Shown: piece after piece, positions 8,863 to 17,483 of the stretch
How the letters are laid out: the number at the start of each line of letters is the position of its first letter
Position numbering within the stretch: position 1 is the stretch's first letter
NCBI GenBank assembly: GCA_003555335.1
Contig: PWHD01000072.1
Coordinates: forward strand, 40,850 to 104,849
Direction of reading: 5' to 3'
Origin: Mollicutes bacterium
Lineage (GTDB): Bacteria > Bacillota_I > Bacilli_A > Izemoplasmatales > Izemoplasmataceae
DNA: 64,000 nucleotides
The notes under the pieces: generated by a model
The model's input: only the letters and a program-made list of their open reading frames with translations
Told to the model about the DNA's origin: nothing
Databases searched by the model: none
Program-made: the position numbers and the translations under genes

Positions 8863-10659
8863 CTATGCCACCTCCACTTCGTCTTCTAGTTGTTGTCGTT
8901 CGACAAGATCACGGTAGAACTCGCAACGTTGTTCGAGTTCCTCGTGGGAACCGACATCGAGGACTTTGCCGTCGTCGATCACCACGATCTTGTCCGCGTT
9001 TTTCACCGTTGAGATACGGTGCGCGATCATGATTGTCGTCTTGCCCTTACGGATTTTTTTCAGGTTCTTGAGTATCTTTTCCTCAGTCGAGGTGTCCACT
9101 GCGCTCACCGAATCATCCATGATCAGAATCGGTGGGTTCTTCGCCAGGGCGCGGGCGATGCTCAGGCGTTGTTTCTGTCCGCCCGAGAGGGTGACGCCGC
9201 GCTCACCGATGACGGTGTCGTAGCCTTCTTTGAACTGGACGATGTTGTCATGCACATCACTCAGTTTCGCCACTTCCTGGATATGATCATCGTGCGCGCT
9301 GTCATCATCGACACCGAGCGCGATATTCTTCTTGATCGTATCGGAGAACAAGAATCCATCCTGAGGAACGTAACCGATATTCTCCCGCACCTGTTTGATG
9401 GGCAGACGCATGATATCGATGCCATCGATGTATAGCTGGTCTTCTTCGAGGTTGTAAAGTCTCAGCAGAAGGTCGACTATGCTCGTCTTGCCCGAGCCGG
9501 TGCGCCCGAGGATACCGATGGTTTCGCCGGCCCTTACACTGAAGGAGATGTTCTTGAGCACATTGTCGTCTTCTTCGTTATCACTGTCAGGATATTTGAA
9601 ATAAAGATGATTGAAATCGATATCGCCCCTGATCTCATCCACGTCCACCGTATCCTGATCGATGATTTCGACCGGTTCATCGAGAATCTCTTCGATACGT
9701 TGCAAAGAGGCACGACCACGGGAACGGACATTGATGATCATCGAGATGGCCATCATCGGCCAGACGAGCATACCGAAATAAGACAGGAACGCAACCAGAT
9801 TACCAATGGTGAACGGATCGGCCGAGTCCGCGGTGATTTGGACAAGACGGGTTCCGTATCCGATCATCAGGACAAAGACGAGGCTGACCACCGCCCGTAC
9901 CACGATTTGAAGAAGCATCGCCATGCGGACAAAACGGATGTTTTTGTCTTTGGCATCCTGGTTGGCTCTCAGGAAATTCCTGATTTCGAGATTCTCTTTG
10001 ACGAAGGCCTTGATCACCGTGATGCCGGAAAGGCTTTCCTGGACCACGTCGCTGAGATTCTCAAACGCCTTTTGCGAGTCGCGGAAACGCTGACGCATCT
10101 TGTTCCCGATGAAAAGGCCGGATAAGGCGATGACGATGAGCGGAAGGACCAAGATGGTCGTCATGCGCGGTTCGATGATGAACATTCTGGAAAAGACCAG
10201 AATGCCGAGGAAAATCGCATCGACGAACATGATCATCCCGGGGCCGATCGCTCTTCTGACCGCTTCGATGTCATTGGCGAAAAGTGCCATGAGGCCGCCG
10301 ACTTTGCGTTCGGAATAAAAACGGTTGGAGAGTTTCAGGGAATGTTCGAACAGGTCGTCTCTGAGTTCGAACGCCAGTTTACGCGAACCGCCCATGATGC
10401 CGATCCGCCAGGTGAAACGGCCGGCGACGATGAGTACGCTGATAAAGACCAGTGTGCCGACGATGTCGCGGATGGCCTGAAGTGTCTCTTCGCGGGTCGC
10501 TTCCCCGAGACGGAAGGCCTCTAGGTCATCAGCGAGGCGCCCGATGATCAAGGGTACCTCGAGCTGGGCGATGTCGACGATAAGAAGCGCGATAACCCCC
10601 ATGAGAAACAAATGTGCGAATTTCAAGTAGTACTTGTTGATGGATTTGGAAAATATCAT
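8863..10659 (-). CDS. Heterodimeric ABC exporter, subunit with degenerate ATPase site
   Basis: 598-residue half-transporter, six predicted membrane segments followed by a nucleotide-binding domain with Walker A GRTGSGKTS and signature LSGGQKQR. Walker B reads LIMDDSVSAVD: the catalytic Glu is replaced by Asp, as expected for the non-hydrolysing site of a heterodimeric exporter. H-loop IAHRIST is intact. It lies between the MarR gene (4 bp gap) and its partner (no gap), forming a three-gene operon. The asymmetry matches TM287/288 and BmrCD, which is established for that family. Confidence 0.93.
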   Translation of the reverse strand: MIFSKSINKYYLKFAHLFLMGVIALLIVDIAQLEVPLIIGRLADDLEAFRLGEATREETLQAIRDIVGTLVFISVLIVAGRFTWRIGIMGGSRKLAFELRDDLFEHSLKLSNRFYSERKVGGLMALFANDIEAVRRAIGPGMIMFVDAIFLGILVFSRMFIIEPRMTTILVLPLIVIALSGLFIGNKMRQRFRDSQKAFENLSDVVQESLSGITVIKAFVKENLEIRNFLRANQDAKDKNIRFVRMAMLLQIVVRAVVSLVFVLMIGYGTRLVQITADSADPFTIGNLVAFLSYFGMLVWPMMAISMIINVRSRGRASLQRIEEILDEPVEIIDQDTVDVDEIRGDIDFNHLYFKYPDSDNEEDDNVLKNISFSVRAGETIGILGRTGSGKTSIVDLLLRLYNLEEDQLYIDGIDIMRLPIKQVRENIGYVPQDGFLFSDTIKKNIALGVDDDSAHDDHIQEVAKLSDVHDNIVQFKEGYDTVIGERGVTLSGGQKQRLSIARALAKNPPILIMDDSVSAVDTSTEEKILKNLKKIRKGKTTIMIAHRISTVKNADKIVVIDDGKVLDVGSHEELEQRCEFYRDLVERQQLEDEVEVA

Positions 10660-10663
10660 ACAG

Positions 10664-11083
10664 TTACACCTGCCCTATCTTGTCAAATAATTTCATAAGT
10701 AAACGCAGTTCTTCATCATCCAGCCGGTCGAATATCTTGGCAAGCGCACGGTCACTTTCAAGAATATTGGTCTTCGCGAGCAGTTTTCCTCTTTCGGTCA
10801 GACGGATATTGTACACGCGGCCATCGCTTTCACAGCGTTTTTTTTCGATGAGGTCGGTTTCTTCGAAGCGCCGCACCATTTCGGTGATTGTCGGTTTGGA
10901 AAGGTTGAAGGTTTCGGCGATTTCACTCATCGTCGCACTGCCTCTTCTGTCGATTTCCCGCAGATACTTGAACTGACGATCGGTCAGTCCCTTGAAATCA
11001 AGCTCCTCATAAACCTCGCGACAACTGTCGAAATAGACTTTCAAAAAAGCGTTGAATGACTGTCTTATCCTTTCTTTTTCCAT
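10664..11083 (-). CDS. MarR-family transcriptional regulator
   Basis: 139-residue winged-helix repressor; the helix-turn-helix is visible around residues 50-75 (ATMSEIAETFNLSKPTITEM), followed by the wing (KKRCESDGRVYNIRLTERG). First gene of an operon with the two ABC half-transporters, so it most likely represses them and itself and responds to an exported compound. A palindrome lies between its promoter and start codon. Length is normal for the family. Start ATG at 11083 lies shortly after a G-rich GGGGTG site. Confidence 0.9.
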   Translation of the reverse strand: MEKERIRQSFNAFLKVYFDSCREVYEELDFKGLTDRQFKYLREIDRRGSATMSEIAETFNLSKPTITEMVRRFEETDLIEKKRCESDGRVYNIRLTERGKLLAKTNILESDRALAKIFDRLDDEELRLLMKLFDKIGQV

Positions 11084-11093
11084 AATGCACCCC

Positions 11094-11110
11094 GTTAGTT
11101 AGTTAGTTAG
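11094..11110. repeat. (GTTA)4 microsatellite in the MarR leader
   Basis: Four tandem GTTA units plus G between the MarR operator and the start codon. Repeat-number change here would alter the distance between operator and ribosome site by 4 bp per unit. Purely observed; effect is inference. Confidence 0.85.
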
Positions 11111-11121
11111 GCTTTACCTAA
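11107..11121. promoter_or_regulatory. Candidate MarR operator
   Basis: Inverted repeat TTAGG-CTTTA-CCTAA immediately downstream of the -10 box of the MarR-ABC promoter, overlapping the expected transcription start. This is a typical place for MarR autorepression. Confidence 0.55.
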
Positions 11122-11123
11122 AT

Positions 11124-11151
11124 ATTATAATCCGTTTTTCCCTTTTGTCAA
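11124..11151 (-). promoter_or_regulatory. Promoter of the MarR-ABC operon
   Basis: Minus-strand consensus -35 TTGACA (11151-11146) and -10 TATAAT (11129-11124), spacing 16 bp. A near-perfect housekeeping-sigma promoter, which implies tight repression is needed. Confidence 0.8.
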
Positions 11152-11164
11152 GAGCCATAAAAGA

Positions 11165-11190
11165 AAAGACTATGAAATCATAGTCTTTTC
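11165..11190 (-). terminator. Terminator of the DUF5011 surface-protein gene
   Basis: Inverted repeat AAAAGACTATGA / TCATAGTCTTTT located 10 bp after the stop at 11200, with T-rich sequence following on the minus strand. Confidence 0.7.
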
Positions 11191-11199
11191 AAATAAGGC

Positions 11200-13011
11200 T
11201 CAGTGTCTTTTACGGAAATAGACGACCGCAGTGAGAAGGACGAAAGATGTGACAAGGGGCAGCCAGGGCACGGTGGAATCATTCGCTGCGCCGATCTCGC
11301 TGACTTCGACAAGGGCGGTCCTTGTGAGGGTCTCGCCGCTTCCGTTGCTCAACTCGACGACATACTCATAGGTTCCGGTCCTGTCCTTGTTTTCGGTGTA
11401 AGTATCACTGAGGACGACCATGGCGATCGGACCGAAGTCCCTGATGACATCATCCTTGAGCAGATGATTGAAGACATCGCTTTTGTTGAGCGTGGTGCCG
11501 AGTTGAACGATGATGGCGTCACTCAATATGAAATATGGCGGAACGTCATCGATGACGCTGATCTGGATGGTGAAGGTGGTCTTGTTGCCGCTTTCATCAC
11601 TCACGGCGAAGGTCTTCTGGTAATGACCCGGAACATCGCTGACATAGTCGCTGGTCTCAAGAACGACATCCTCATGCGTGAGCGGATCATGATTGTCGTC
11701 GACATCGAGGGTCTTGATGAAGGCGGCGGTGTCAAACGGTTCAGTGTAGGAAATCTCATGGTGGACGGTGCCGCTCAGCACGGGCGCGATATCATCCTTG
11801 ATGGATAGGCTCACAGTCTTTGTGCCCTTGTTGCCGCTTTCATCGTAGGCTTTCAGGACTATGGTGTAGGTGCCGGTGCGATCGAGATTCTCCGGCGCGT
11901 TGTTCGATTCGATTTCGATGACCATTGCCGATGAGGGGGTGTGGTTGTCGCTCACGCTGTAGGTGGCGAGCAACGCATCAAGAGTGAACGGATCGGACAG
12001 ATAGAGGGTTTTGTCGTTTTCGCCGGTGATGATCGGAGGGACATCGTCATAGATGAGGATGTCGAAGGCGTGTTGCGACTTGTTGCCGCTGCTGTCCTCG
12101 ATACCGATGATGACCTGATGCGCACCGAGGACATCTTTGTTCATGCTGTAATCGTCTTCGAGGATGGTGTAAGTTTCGATCGGGCCGTCGTGGTCATCAT
12201 GGAAAGTGAAATTCGCATCGATGATCGCGGCAAGCGCATCCGGAGCGTCGACATTCGTCTCATAATGATCGATGCCGATGATCACCGGCGGGATTTCATC
12301 CCTGATGATGATTTCAAGATCAAAATAGGCAGTGTTCCCACTTGAATCTGAAACCTCGAGACGCACATCATAGTTGCCGACTTTGGTCTCATTGCCGGTA
12401 TAGCCATCACTTGTGATGACGATCTCATCAGAGAGATCGCCGTCGATCTCGTCTTCTGCGGTGATGTTTTCACCGATGATGGTCGAGATGGGCAGATTGT
12501 CCTCGTAGCTCAGAATGATGGTGCCACTGCCGGAAAAGACGGGCGGGGTCTCGCTTCTGGCCTCATAGGCCTCATAGCCGGTGTAGTGCGACCCTTTTTC
12601 CAGCTGATAATCATGAAAACCGTAATGATCGTACCACTGCACGGCATGCGATCCGCTGAAACTGAGAGAAAACGAATCGTTTGAACTGCTTTCGAAGGTA
12701 CACGCCGTGATTGTGCTGTTGACAATCCTACAGCCGTTTCCTTCGGTGCGAGCACTCTGGTCGATTTTTTTCGACCCGCCCAGGATCAGTTCGATGTGGC
12801 CGGCGAAATCCGTCGGTACACTGAGTGTGTAAGTGGTGCCGGGTTCAATCGGATGGTTCGCGTGGGTATGGACTTTCTCCGCGGTGTAATCCGCGGTGAA
12901 ATAAGCGGGGTTGAGTTCGTTTTTTCCCGCCGGCGTGGTTTCCATCGCGTGGATGGACAGGCTTGTGAAAACCACGGCCGATGCCATAAGCATCAATAAT
13001 CTTTTTTTCAT
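11200..13011 (-). CDS. Secreted, membrane-anchored DUF5011-repeat surface protein
   Basis: 603-residue extracellular protein. Signal peptide at residues 1-22 (MKKRLLMLMASAVVFTSLS), a roughly 130-residue N-terminal part with a Cys pair (NGCRIV, TACTFE), then about five Ig-like DUF5011 repeats of 80-85 residues each, recognisable by recurring 'DD.PP.I.G' starts and 'D.SGN' motifs. It ends in a single membrane segment (VPWLPLVTSFVLLTAVVYF) with a short basic tail RKRH. There is no LPxTG box, so it is membrane- rather than sortase-anchored. Such proteins serve in adhesion or as stalks; ligand unknown. Start ATG follows GAGGTGATGAA. It lies behind the terminator of the catabolic operon, so it is probably transcribed separately. 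Confidence 0.8.
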   Translation of the reverse strand: MKKRLLMLMASAVVFTSLSIHAMETTPAGKNELNPAYFTADYTAEKVHTHANHPIEPGTTYTLSVPTDFAGHIELILGGSKKIDQSARTEGNGCRIVNSTITACTFESSSNDSFSLSFSGSHAVQWYDHYGFHDYQLEKGSHYTGYEAYEARSETPPVFSGSGTIILSYEDNLPISTIIGENITAEDEIDGDLSDEIVITSDGYTGNETKVGNYDVRLEVSDSSGNTAYFDLEIIIRDEIPPVIIGIDHYETNVDAPDALAAIIDANFTFHDDHDGPIETYTILEDDYSMNKDVLGAHQVIIGIEDSSGNKSQHAFDILIYDDVPPIITGENDKTLYLSDPFTLDALLATYSVSDNHTPSSAMVIEIESNNAPENLDRTGTYTIVLKAYDESGNKGTKTVSLSIKDDIAPVLSGTVHHEISYTEPFDTAAFIKTLDVDDNHDPLTHEDVVLETSDYVSDVPGHYQKTFAVSDESGNKTTFTIQISVIDDVPPYFILSDAIIVQLGTTLNKSDVFNHLLKDDVIRDFGPIAMVVLSDTYTENKDRTGTYEYVVELSNGSGETLTRTALVEVSEIGAANDSTVPWLPLVTSFVLLTAVVYFRKRH

Positions 13012-13065
13012 TTCATCACCTCAACCCTATCATTCGTCCGGTGGTTCATTTTTTCTTCAACAAAA

Positions 13066-13087
13066 AAGAAAGCCCTCAGGCTTTCTT
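13066..13087 (-). terminator. Terminator of the LIV/CoA catabolic operon
   Basis: Stem AAGAAAGCC / GGCTTTCTT with loop CTCA containing the stop codon (13078-13076) of the last gene, followed by a T-run on the minus strand. Confidence 0.7.
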
Positions 13088-13972
13088 GTGTTTGTGGACG
13101 TGGTTTCTTATCAGGACGGCCAGGTCGTCAGGCACGTCCGTAATCGGGGAGTGGCCTGCTTCTTTGAAGATATGTTTCTCAGCATTCGGTAACGCTTCGG
13201 CGGTGGTTTCGAACATGGACTTGGTGATGACCGGATCCAATTCGCCGAAAATGGTCAGGGTCGGTGTCGTCACTTGCTTGATCGTACCATCCCCTTGAGC
13301 GACCCCGTTGTGTTCATCGGACATGTTGAAATTCATAAGCGCCCAATCCACGTCGACGAGATTCCGCTGTTTGAGCGATTCTTCGATATAGGTATCGAGC
13401 AGTGTCGCTTCGGGGACGCGGACATTGTAGATGGCGGTTGTCCAGAGGTTTCTCATGAACTGCTTGTCCTTGGTGCGCATCGCCTCGTCCACAGGTCTAA
13501 CCTGAAGCGGATCGTCAGCCATGGCCGCTTTCGACTGATACTGTCTGCCGGCAAGGGCCTTTAGCTGCGCATCCTTCTCATAGATCGGGTAACCCGTATG
13601 GGCGGCGCTTTCAACCATTATCAGCGAACTGGACTTTTCCGGATGGGCGGCCGCGAAACGCATCGCGACGCCGCCACCTGTCGACCAACCGAGCAGATGG
13701 ATCTTATCGAGATTAAGCTGACGGATGAAATCGTCGAGGTCATCGGCGAAATCGGCGAGGGACTCTATCGGATCATGATAACTCGACTCACCGAAACCGC
13801 GCAGGTCTGGCACAAGCAGTTCGAAGTCGTCCTTCAGCCTTTCAATCAGCGGATGAAAGTGAATGCCGCTACTCATGTTGCCGTGGATGAGCAACAGGGT
13901 TTCGCCGTTGCCACGGCCATGGTGCTGATAGGCGAGGGTCTCGTTGTTCGCGAGTGTGATTTTTTTCCGCAT
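13076..13972 (-). CDS. Alpha/beta hydrolase (GWSTGG nucleophile elbow)
   Basis: 298-residue soluble hydrolase. Oxyanion motif LLIHGNMSSG near residue 31, nucleophile elbow GWSTGGG near residue 98, acid in FGELDPV and catalytic His in EAGHSP near residue 275. Last gene of the eleven-gene catabolic operon, 9 bp after another hydrolase. A W-S-x-G elbow is also known from intracellular polyhydroxybutyrate depolymerases of Bacillus, so hydrolysis of a hydroxy-acid ester or oligomer is plausible here, but other ester, lactone or CoA-ester substrates fit equally well. No signal peptide, so the substrate is intracellular. Confidence 0.85.
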   Translation of the reverse strand: MRKKITLANNETLAYQHHGRGNGETLLLIHGNMSSGIHFHPLIERLKDDFELLVPDLRGFGESSYHDPIESLADFADDLDDFIRQLNLDKIHLLGWSTGGGVAMRFAAAHPEKSSSLIMVESAAHTGYPIYEKDAQLKALAGRQYQSKAAMADDPLQVRPVDEAMRTKDKQFMRNLWTTAIYNVRVPEATLLDTYIEESLKQRNLVDVDWALMNFNMSDEHNGVAQGDGTIKQVTTPTLTIFGELDPVITKSMFETTAEALPNAEKHIFKEAGHSPITDVPDDLAVLIRNHVHKHKKA

Positions 13973-13981
13973 GGTGGCCTC

Positions 13982-14806
13982 CTAGATGGCGTAATCGGTG
14001 GTGCGTTCCTTGAAGAATCCGACCAGAGTGCTGATGAAAAGCCCCGGTTTTTCATACATGCTCGCATGCCCACATCCGGGAAAGATCACCAGTTGCGCAT
14101 TCGGCATGCTTTCAGCGAGATGTTCCTGTTCAACCACGGGTGTCAAAAAATCATGGTCGGCGGCGACGATGAGTGTCTTCACCCGAATAAACGCCAAAGC
14201 CGCCTCGACATCATGGGTTTCGGCACTCGTGGTGAGACGGGTCATCGCATCTAAAAAATCGCTGTCTGAAAAAAGCGGCATAAGCTTCTGCTTGCGCGCT
14301 TCCATCCAGGATTGGTGCTTCTGGTAGAATTGCGGCGAGTAGATATAGGGAATGGTGATGTGATAGTAAGCCTCGCCGCTTCTTGTGCGCGCGACCGCAT
14401 TCCAGCCGCGACCGATATCGCGCAACCACGGTGTTGTGCGGGACGCGGCGTTCAAGACGACCATACGCCTTATTCTGCCCGGGTGGGCCGCCGCATACTG
14501 AAGGGCGATGCTGCCGCCATAGGAGATTCCGGTCAGATTGACCGCTTTTAGTTTCAGATGGGAAAGAAGCTGTTCCAGCATATCGACCTGAAGGGCCTGT
14601 GTATAGGGTTTATCCATTCTATCGCTTTGTCCCTGGTCCAAAAAATCGACGCGAAGAATCCTGAAATGTCGTTTGAGCTCCGCCATGAACGGCTCCCAGC
14701 TTCTATGCGACATCATGATGCCATTCAATATCACGAGCACATCGTTTTGTTCATCGCCCTCTAAAAGATAGAAGACTTTCTTGTCATCGTAGGTGAAGAT
14801 GCTCAT
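13982..14806 (-). CDS. Alpha/beta hydrolase (GISYGG nucleophile elbow)
   Basis: 274-residue cytoplasmic hydrolase with oxyanion loop VILNGIMMSHRSW, nucleophile elbow GISYGGS near residue 97, acid in VAADHDFLTP and catalytic His in PGCGHAS near residue 249. Start ATG overlaps the stop of the CoA-transferase gene (ATGA), so translation is coupled. It differs strongly from the neighbouring hydrolase, so the two are probably not recent duplicates and may act on successive substrates. Resembles the broad 'alpha/beta fold hydrolase' group acting on esters or C-C bonds of ring-fission products; exact substrate unknown. Confidence 0.85.
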   Translation of the reverse strand: MSIFTYDDKKVFYLLEGDEQNDVLVILNGIMMSHRSWEPFMAELKRHFRILRVDFLDQGQSDRMDKPYTQALQVDMLEQLLSHLKLKAVNLTGISYGGSIALQYAAAHPGRIRRMVVLNAASRTTPWLRDIGRGWNAVARTRSGEAYYHITIPYIYSPQFYQKHQSWMEARKQKLMPLFSDSDFLDAMTRLTTSAETHDVEAALAFIRVKTLIVAADHDFLTPVVEQEHLAESMPNAQLVIFPGCGHASMYEKPGLFISTLVGFFKERTTDYAI

Positions 14807-16104
14807 AGGGCATATCCGAGCTTTCTCGCCGCGGCCCAGAGTTCCTCGCGGAAATCGGGATGGGCGATGTTGATCAGACGCTCGACCCGCTCTCGCACGG
14901 TGGTGCCCCTCAAGGACGCGACGCCGTATTCGGTCACGACATAGTCGACATCATTGCGGGAAAGGCTGACCGCGGCCCCCGGTTTCAAGGTGGGGACGAT
15001 CTTGCTGATGGCTTTTCTTTCCCCCGTCGCTTTGTCCAGTGGTGTGGCTGTCGAATAGAGTGTGATGAAGCTGCGTCCGTTTTTCGCACGCTGCGCGCCA
15101 GTGGCGGTGTCGGTCTGGCCGCCGGTGCCGCTGAACTGCATGGTACCGATGCTTTCGGAGGCGCACTGTCCGGTCAGGTCGACCTCGATGGTGGTGTTGA
15201 TCGAGACCTGGTTGTCGTTCTTGCCGATGATGTAGGGGTCGTTGACGTAGTTTCCGTCGAGAATCTGGACGGCCGGATTGTCGTCGATGAAATCATAGAG
15301 TTCTTTGGTTCCAAGGGCGAACGCCGCGACCATCTTACCGGGATGAAGGGTCTTTTTCTTGTTGGTGATGGCGCCGGCTTGGAAAAGACGCATGAAGCCG
15401 GTTGTCAGCATCTCGGTGTGGACGCCGAGGTCCTTCTTGTCCATCAAGGCGGCAGCGACGGCATTCGGGATGCCACCGATACCAAGTTGGATGGTGTCGC
15501 CGTCATTGATGAGGTCGGCGATGTATTGTCCTATCTTCTTATCTTTTTCATTGGGTGAGAGATCGGGAAGTTCCGGGGCCGGGTAATCGACGTTGATGAT
15601 GTAGTCGATATCGCTTTCGTGGATTTCAAGATCGCCCAGGGTCCTGGGCAGATTCGGATTGGCTTCGATGATGACGGTCTTCGCCCGGCTTATCATATGC
15701 TTTTCGTAGACATTCGATAAGGATAAGGAAAGATAGCCGTGTTTGTCGGGCGGGGTGGCATTGCCGATGAAGACGTCGGGCGGAAGGTGCTGCGCCCTTT
15801 TCACACCCGCGAAATGGAGCTGGTTCGGAATAAAGGAGATGTTCTTGTTTTTGAAGGCCTTTCTCAGGTCCCCTGAGAAAAACCAGCTGTTGACGGTGAA
15901 CTTGTCTCGGTATTGCTCTTCGAGCATGAACGGATAAGGGGAAAGAGGCAGACAGTTGTCTACCGATACGTGGGTGATTCTGTCGGCGATCTCATGCAGA
16001 CGGCTCAGGGTCGCACGTCCTTCGCTTGCTGCCATGCCGGCCACGATTTGGTCGTTATCCTTGATGAGTGCGAGTGCTTCGTCCAGGGTGATGGTTTTTG
16101 CCAT
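14803..16104 (-). CDS. Acetyl-CoA hydrolase/transferase family CoA-transferase (4-hydroxybutyrate CoA-transferase-like)
   Basis: 433-residue family-I-type CoA-transferase, predicted to move CoA from acetyl-CoA to a carboxylic acid (or the reverse), giving acyl-CoA for the thiolase branch of the operon. Visible motifs: LGIGGIPNAVAAAL (oxyanion glycine loop), HTEMLTTGF with the probable catalytic Glu, and TEYGVASLRG near the C terminus. The family includes 4-hydroxybutyrate and succinyl/butyryl CoA-transferases. I use ATG 16104 because GGAAGGAGCG precedes it; the longer open frame to 16164 has no ribosome site and runs through a hairpin. Confidence 0.88.
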   Translation of the reverse strand: MAKTITLDEALALIKDNDQIVAGMAASEGRATLSRLHEIADRITHVSVDNCLPLSPYPFMLEEQYRDKFTVNSWFFSGDLRKAFKNKNISFIPNQLHFAGVKRAQHLPPDVFIGNATPPDKHGYLSLSLSNVYEKHMISRAKTVIIEANPNLPRTLGDLEIHESDIDYIINVDYPAPELPDLSPNEKDKKIGQYIADLINDGDTIQLGIGGIPNAVAAALMDKKDLGVHTEMLTTGFMRLFQAGAITNKKKTLHPGKMVAAFALGTKELYDFIDDNPAVQILDGNYVNDPYIIGKNDNQVSINTTIEVDLTGQCASESIGTMQFSGTGGQTDTATGAQRAKNGRSFITLYSTATPLDKATGERKAISKIVPTLKPGAAVSLSRNDVDYVVTEYGVASLRGTTVRERVERLINIAHPDFREELWAAARKLGYAL

Positions 16105-16134
16105 AGTAGTTACGCTCCTTCCGATAAATAAGAG

Positions 16135-16158
16135 CAGGGTGATGTCGCCATCACCCTG
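16135..16158 (-). other. Intra-operon hairpin after the substrate-binding-protein gene
   Basis: Perfect 10-bp stem CAGGGTGATG / CATCACCCTG with a 4-base loop in the gap between the livK-like stop (16184) and the CoA-transferase start (16104). Such hairpins often act as partial terminators or protect the 3' end of the binding-protein mRNA, giving more binding protein than downstream enzymes. The following T-run is weak, so complete termination is unlikely. Confidence 0.55.
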
Positions 16159-16183
16159 GCTCATTATTCACATTGCTTGGTTG

Positions 16184-17419
16184 TTAGTCTGCGAGTACTT
16201 CATCGATGCTTTGCATACCTTCGATGATATCGAAGTATCCGACCTCATCATCGGCGTCATAACGCATCTGTAGGAGTTGCATGATCTGGGTGCCCAGACG
16301 TTGTCCATCAGAGAAATCGATTGGGGGACCAAGGTCATAGTCGAAGACTTCGGCTTCCATCAGTTCGATGAAATTCTCCCAGGTGATCGCGTCATCTTCA
16401 TCGAAACGCTGCATTCCTTCGACGAAGGTCATGGCTGCGATCCATCCGGCGATGGCGAATGTGTTTTCAACGTATTCAGGGTTTTCTTTCGCGATTTCTT
16501 CCTGGAATTCAAGGTAGGCATCACGGAACTCGCCATAGGTGTCCAGTAGATCAACCCATGCGTTGGCATAGATGTCGAAAGAAAGCAGAGTCGGGTGGAT
16601 GAAGCCGATGAAGGAACCATCCGCCGTGACATAGGAAGTGAGGACTGGAACGGTGTTGCCTTGTCCGGAGAGCGCGAACAGCGAACTGACCGCAGGACCC
16701 TGGTTCATACCGAGGACGACAACGTCGACATCGGCCGCGACCATGGCGAGCGCTTCACTGTCGTGGTCGGTTCCGGCGACTTGCGCCTCGACGATTGTGA
16801 CACCGAGTTCAGTCGCTTTTCTCTCCATGCCGGCTCTGATTTCGAGTCCGACTTCGTTGCCGGTGTACATAAGACCGATGGTTTCGGCTTCGAAGTTCGC
16901 GACGGCGCGGGCGACCATCATTTCTCCCTCGAACTCATAGGTTGGCTGAATCGGGAAGCTCGCACGCTGTCCGCCTTCGGCAGACGGCGTGGACACGGTG
17001 GTCGAACCGGTGGCGAAATAGACGCGTGGCACACCGAGCGTGTTCAGATATTCCTGAGTGGCGGCAACCGTCGGCGTTCCGAAGTGGCCGACCATGGCGA
17101 AGACTTCATCCTCTTCGACAAGACGCTGGGTATAGGTGCCCCCTTGGTCCGCATCGAAACCGTCGCTGTAGTGGATCAGGCGGACGTCGCGTCCGAGAAT
17201 GCCACCATCATTGTTGACCATGGTGAAGTATGCTTCCATACCAGCGACGAAAGGCGCACCGACGAATCCGAAGTCACCGGTAGTGACCGCGGTGTTACCG
17301 ACAAGAATCTCGGTATCGGTGATGCCTTGGGCATGTTCTTTTTCTTCTTCCTCGCGCTCACAGGCGGCGAGTCCGAAAAAGAGTGTTAATGCAAGAAACA
17401 GTGCAAAAAACTTTTTCAT
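16184..17419 (-). CDS. LIV-type ABC importer, substrate-binding lipoprotein
   Basis: Extracellular binding protein of about 411 residues. The start at ATG 17419 is set by GAGGAGG upstream and gives a lipoprotein signal MKKFFALFLALTLFFGLAAC with the lipid-modified Cys at residue 20. The periplasmic-binding-protein type I fold is shown by GITDTEILVGNT near the start and RDVRLIHYSDGFD, as in branched-chain amino-acid (LivK), amide and urea-binding proteins. The specificity cannot be told; the catabolic enzymes cotranscribed with it argue for a carboxylic acid, ester or amide rather than leucine. An earlier in-frame start at 17506 is unlikely. Confidence 0.9.
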   Translation of the reverse strand: MKKFFALFLALTLFFGLAACEREEEEKEHAQGITDTEILVGNTAVTTGDFGFVGAPFVAGMEAYFTMVNNDGGILGRDVRLIHYSDGFDADQGGTYTQRLVEEDEVFAMVGHFGTPTVAATQEYLNTLGVPRVYFATGSTTVSTPSAEGGQRASFPIQPTYEFEGEMMVARAVANFEAETIGLMYTGNEVGLEIRAGMERKATELGVTIVEAQVAGTDHDSEALAMVAADVDVVVLGMNQGPAVSSLFALSGQGNTVPVLTSYVTADGSFIGFIHPTLLSFDIYANAWVDLLDTYGEFRDAYLEFQEEIAKENPEYVENTFAIAGWIAAMTFVEGMQRFDEDDAITWENFIELMEAEVFDYDLGPPIDFSDGQRLGTQIMQLLQMRYDADDEVGYFDIIEGMQSIDEVLAD

Positions 17420-17483
17420 TTGAATCCTCCTCATATAGTTTATTTCTAATACCGCTTTAGCGGCTTGTTGCCGAAATTGGGTG

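Noticed and set aside
11094..11110. Telomere-like or CRISPR-like meaning of the GTTA repeats
   Set aside because: Only four units are present inside an ordinary promoter leader; a microsatellite is the simplest description.
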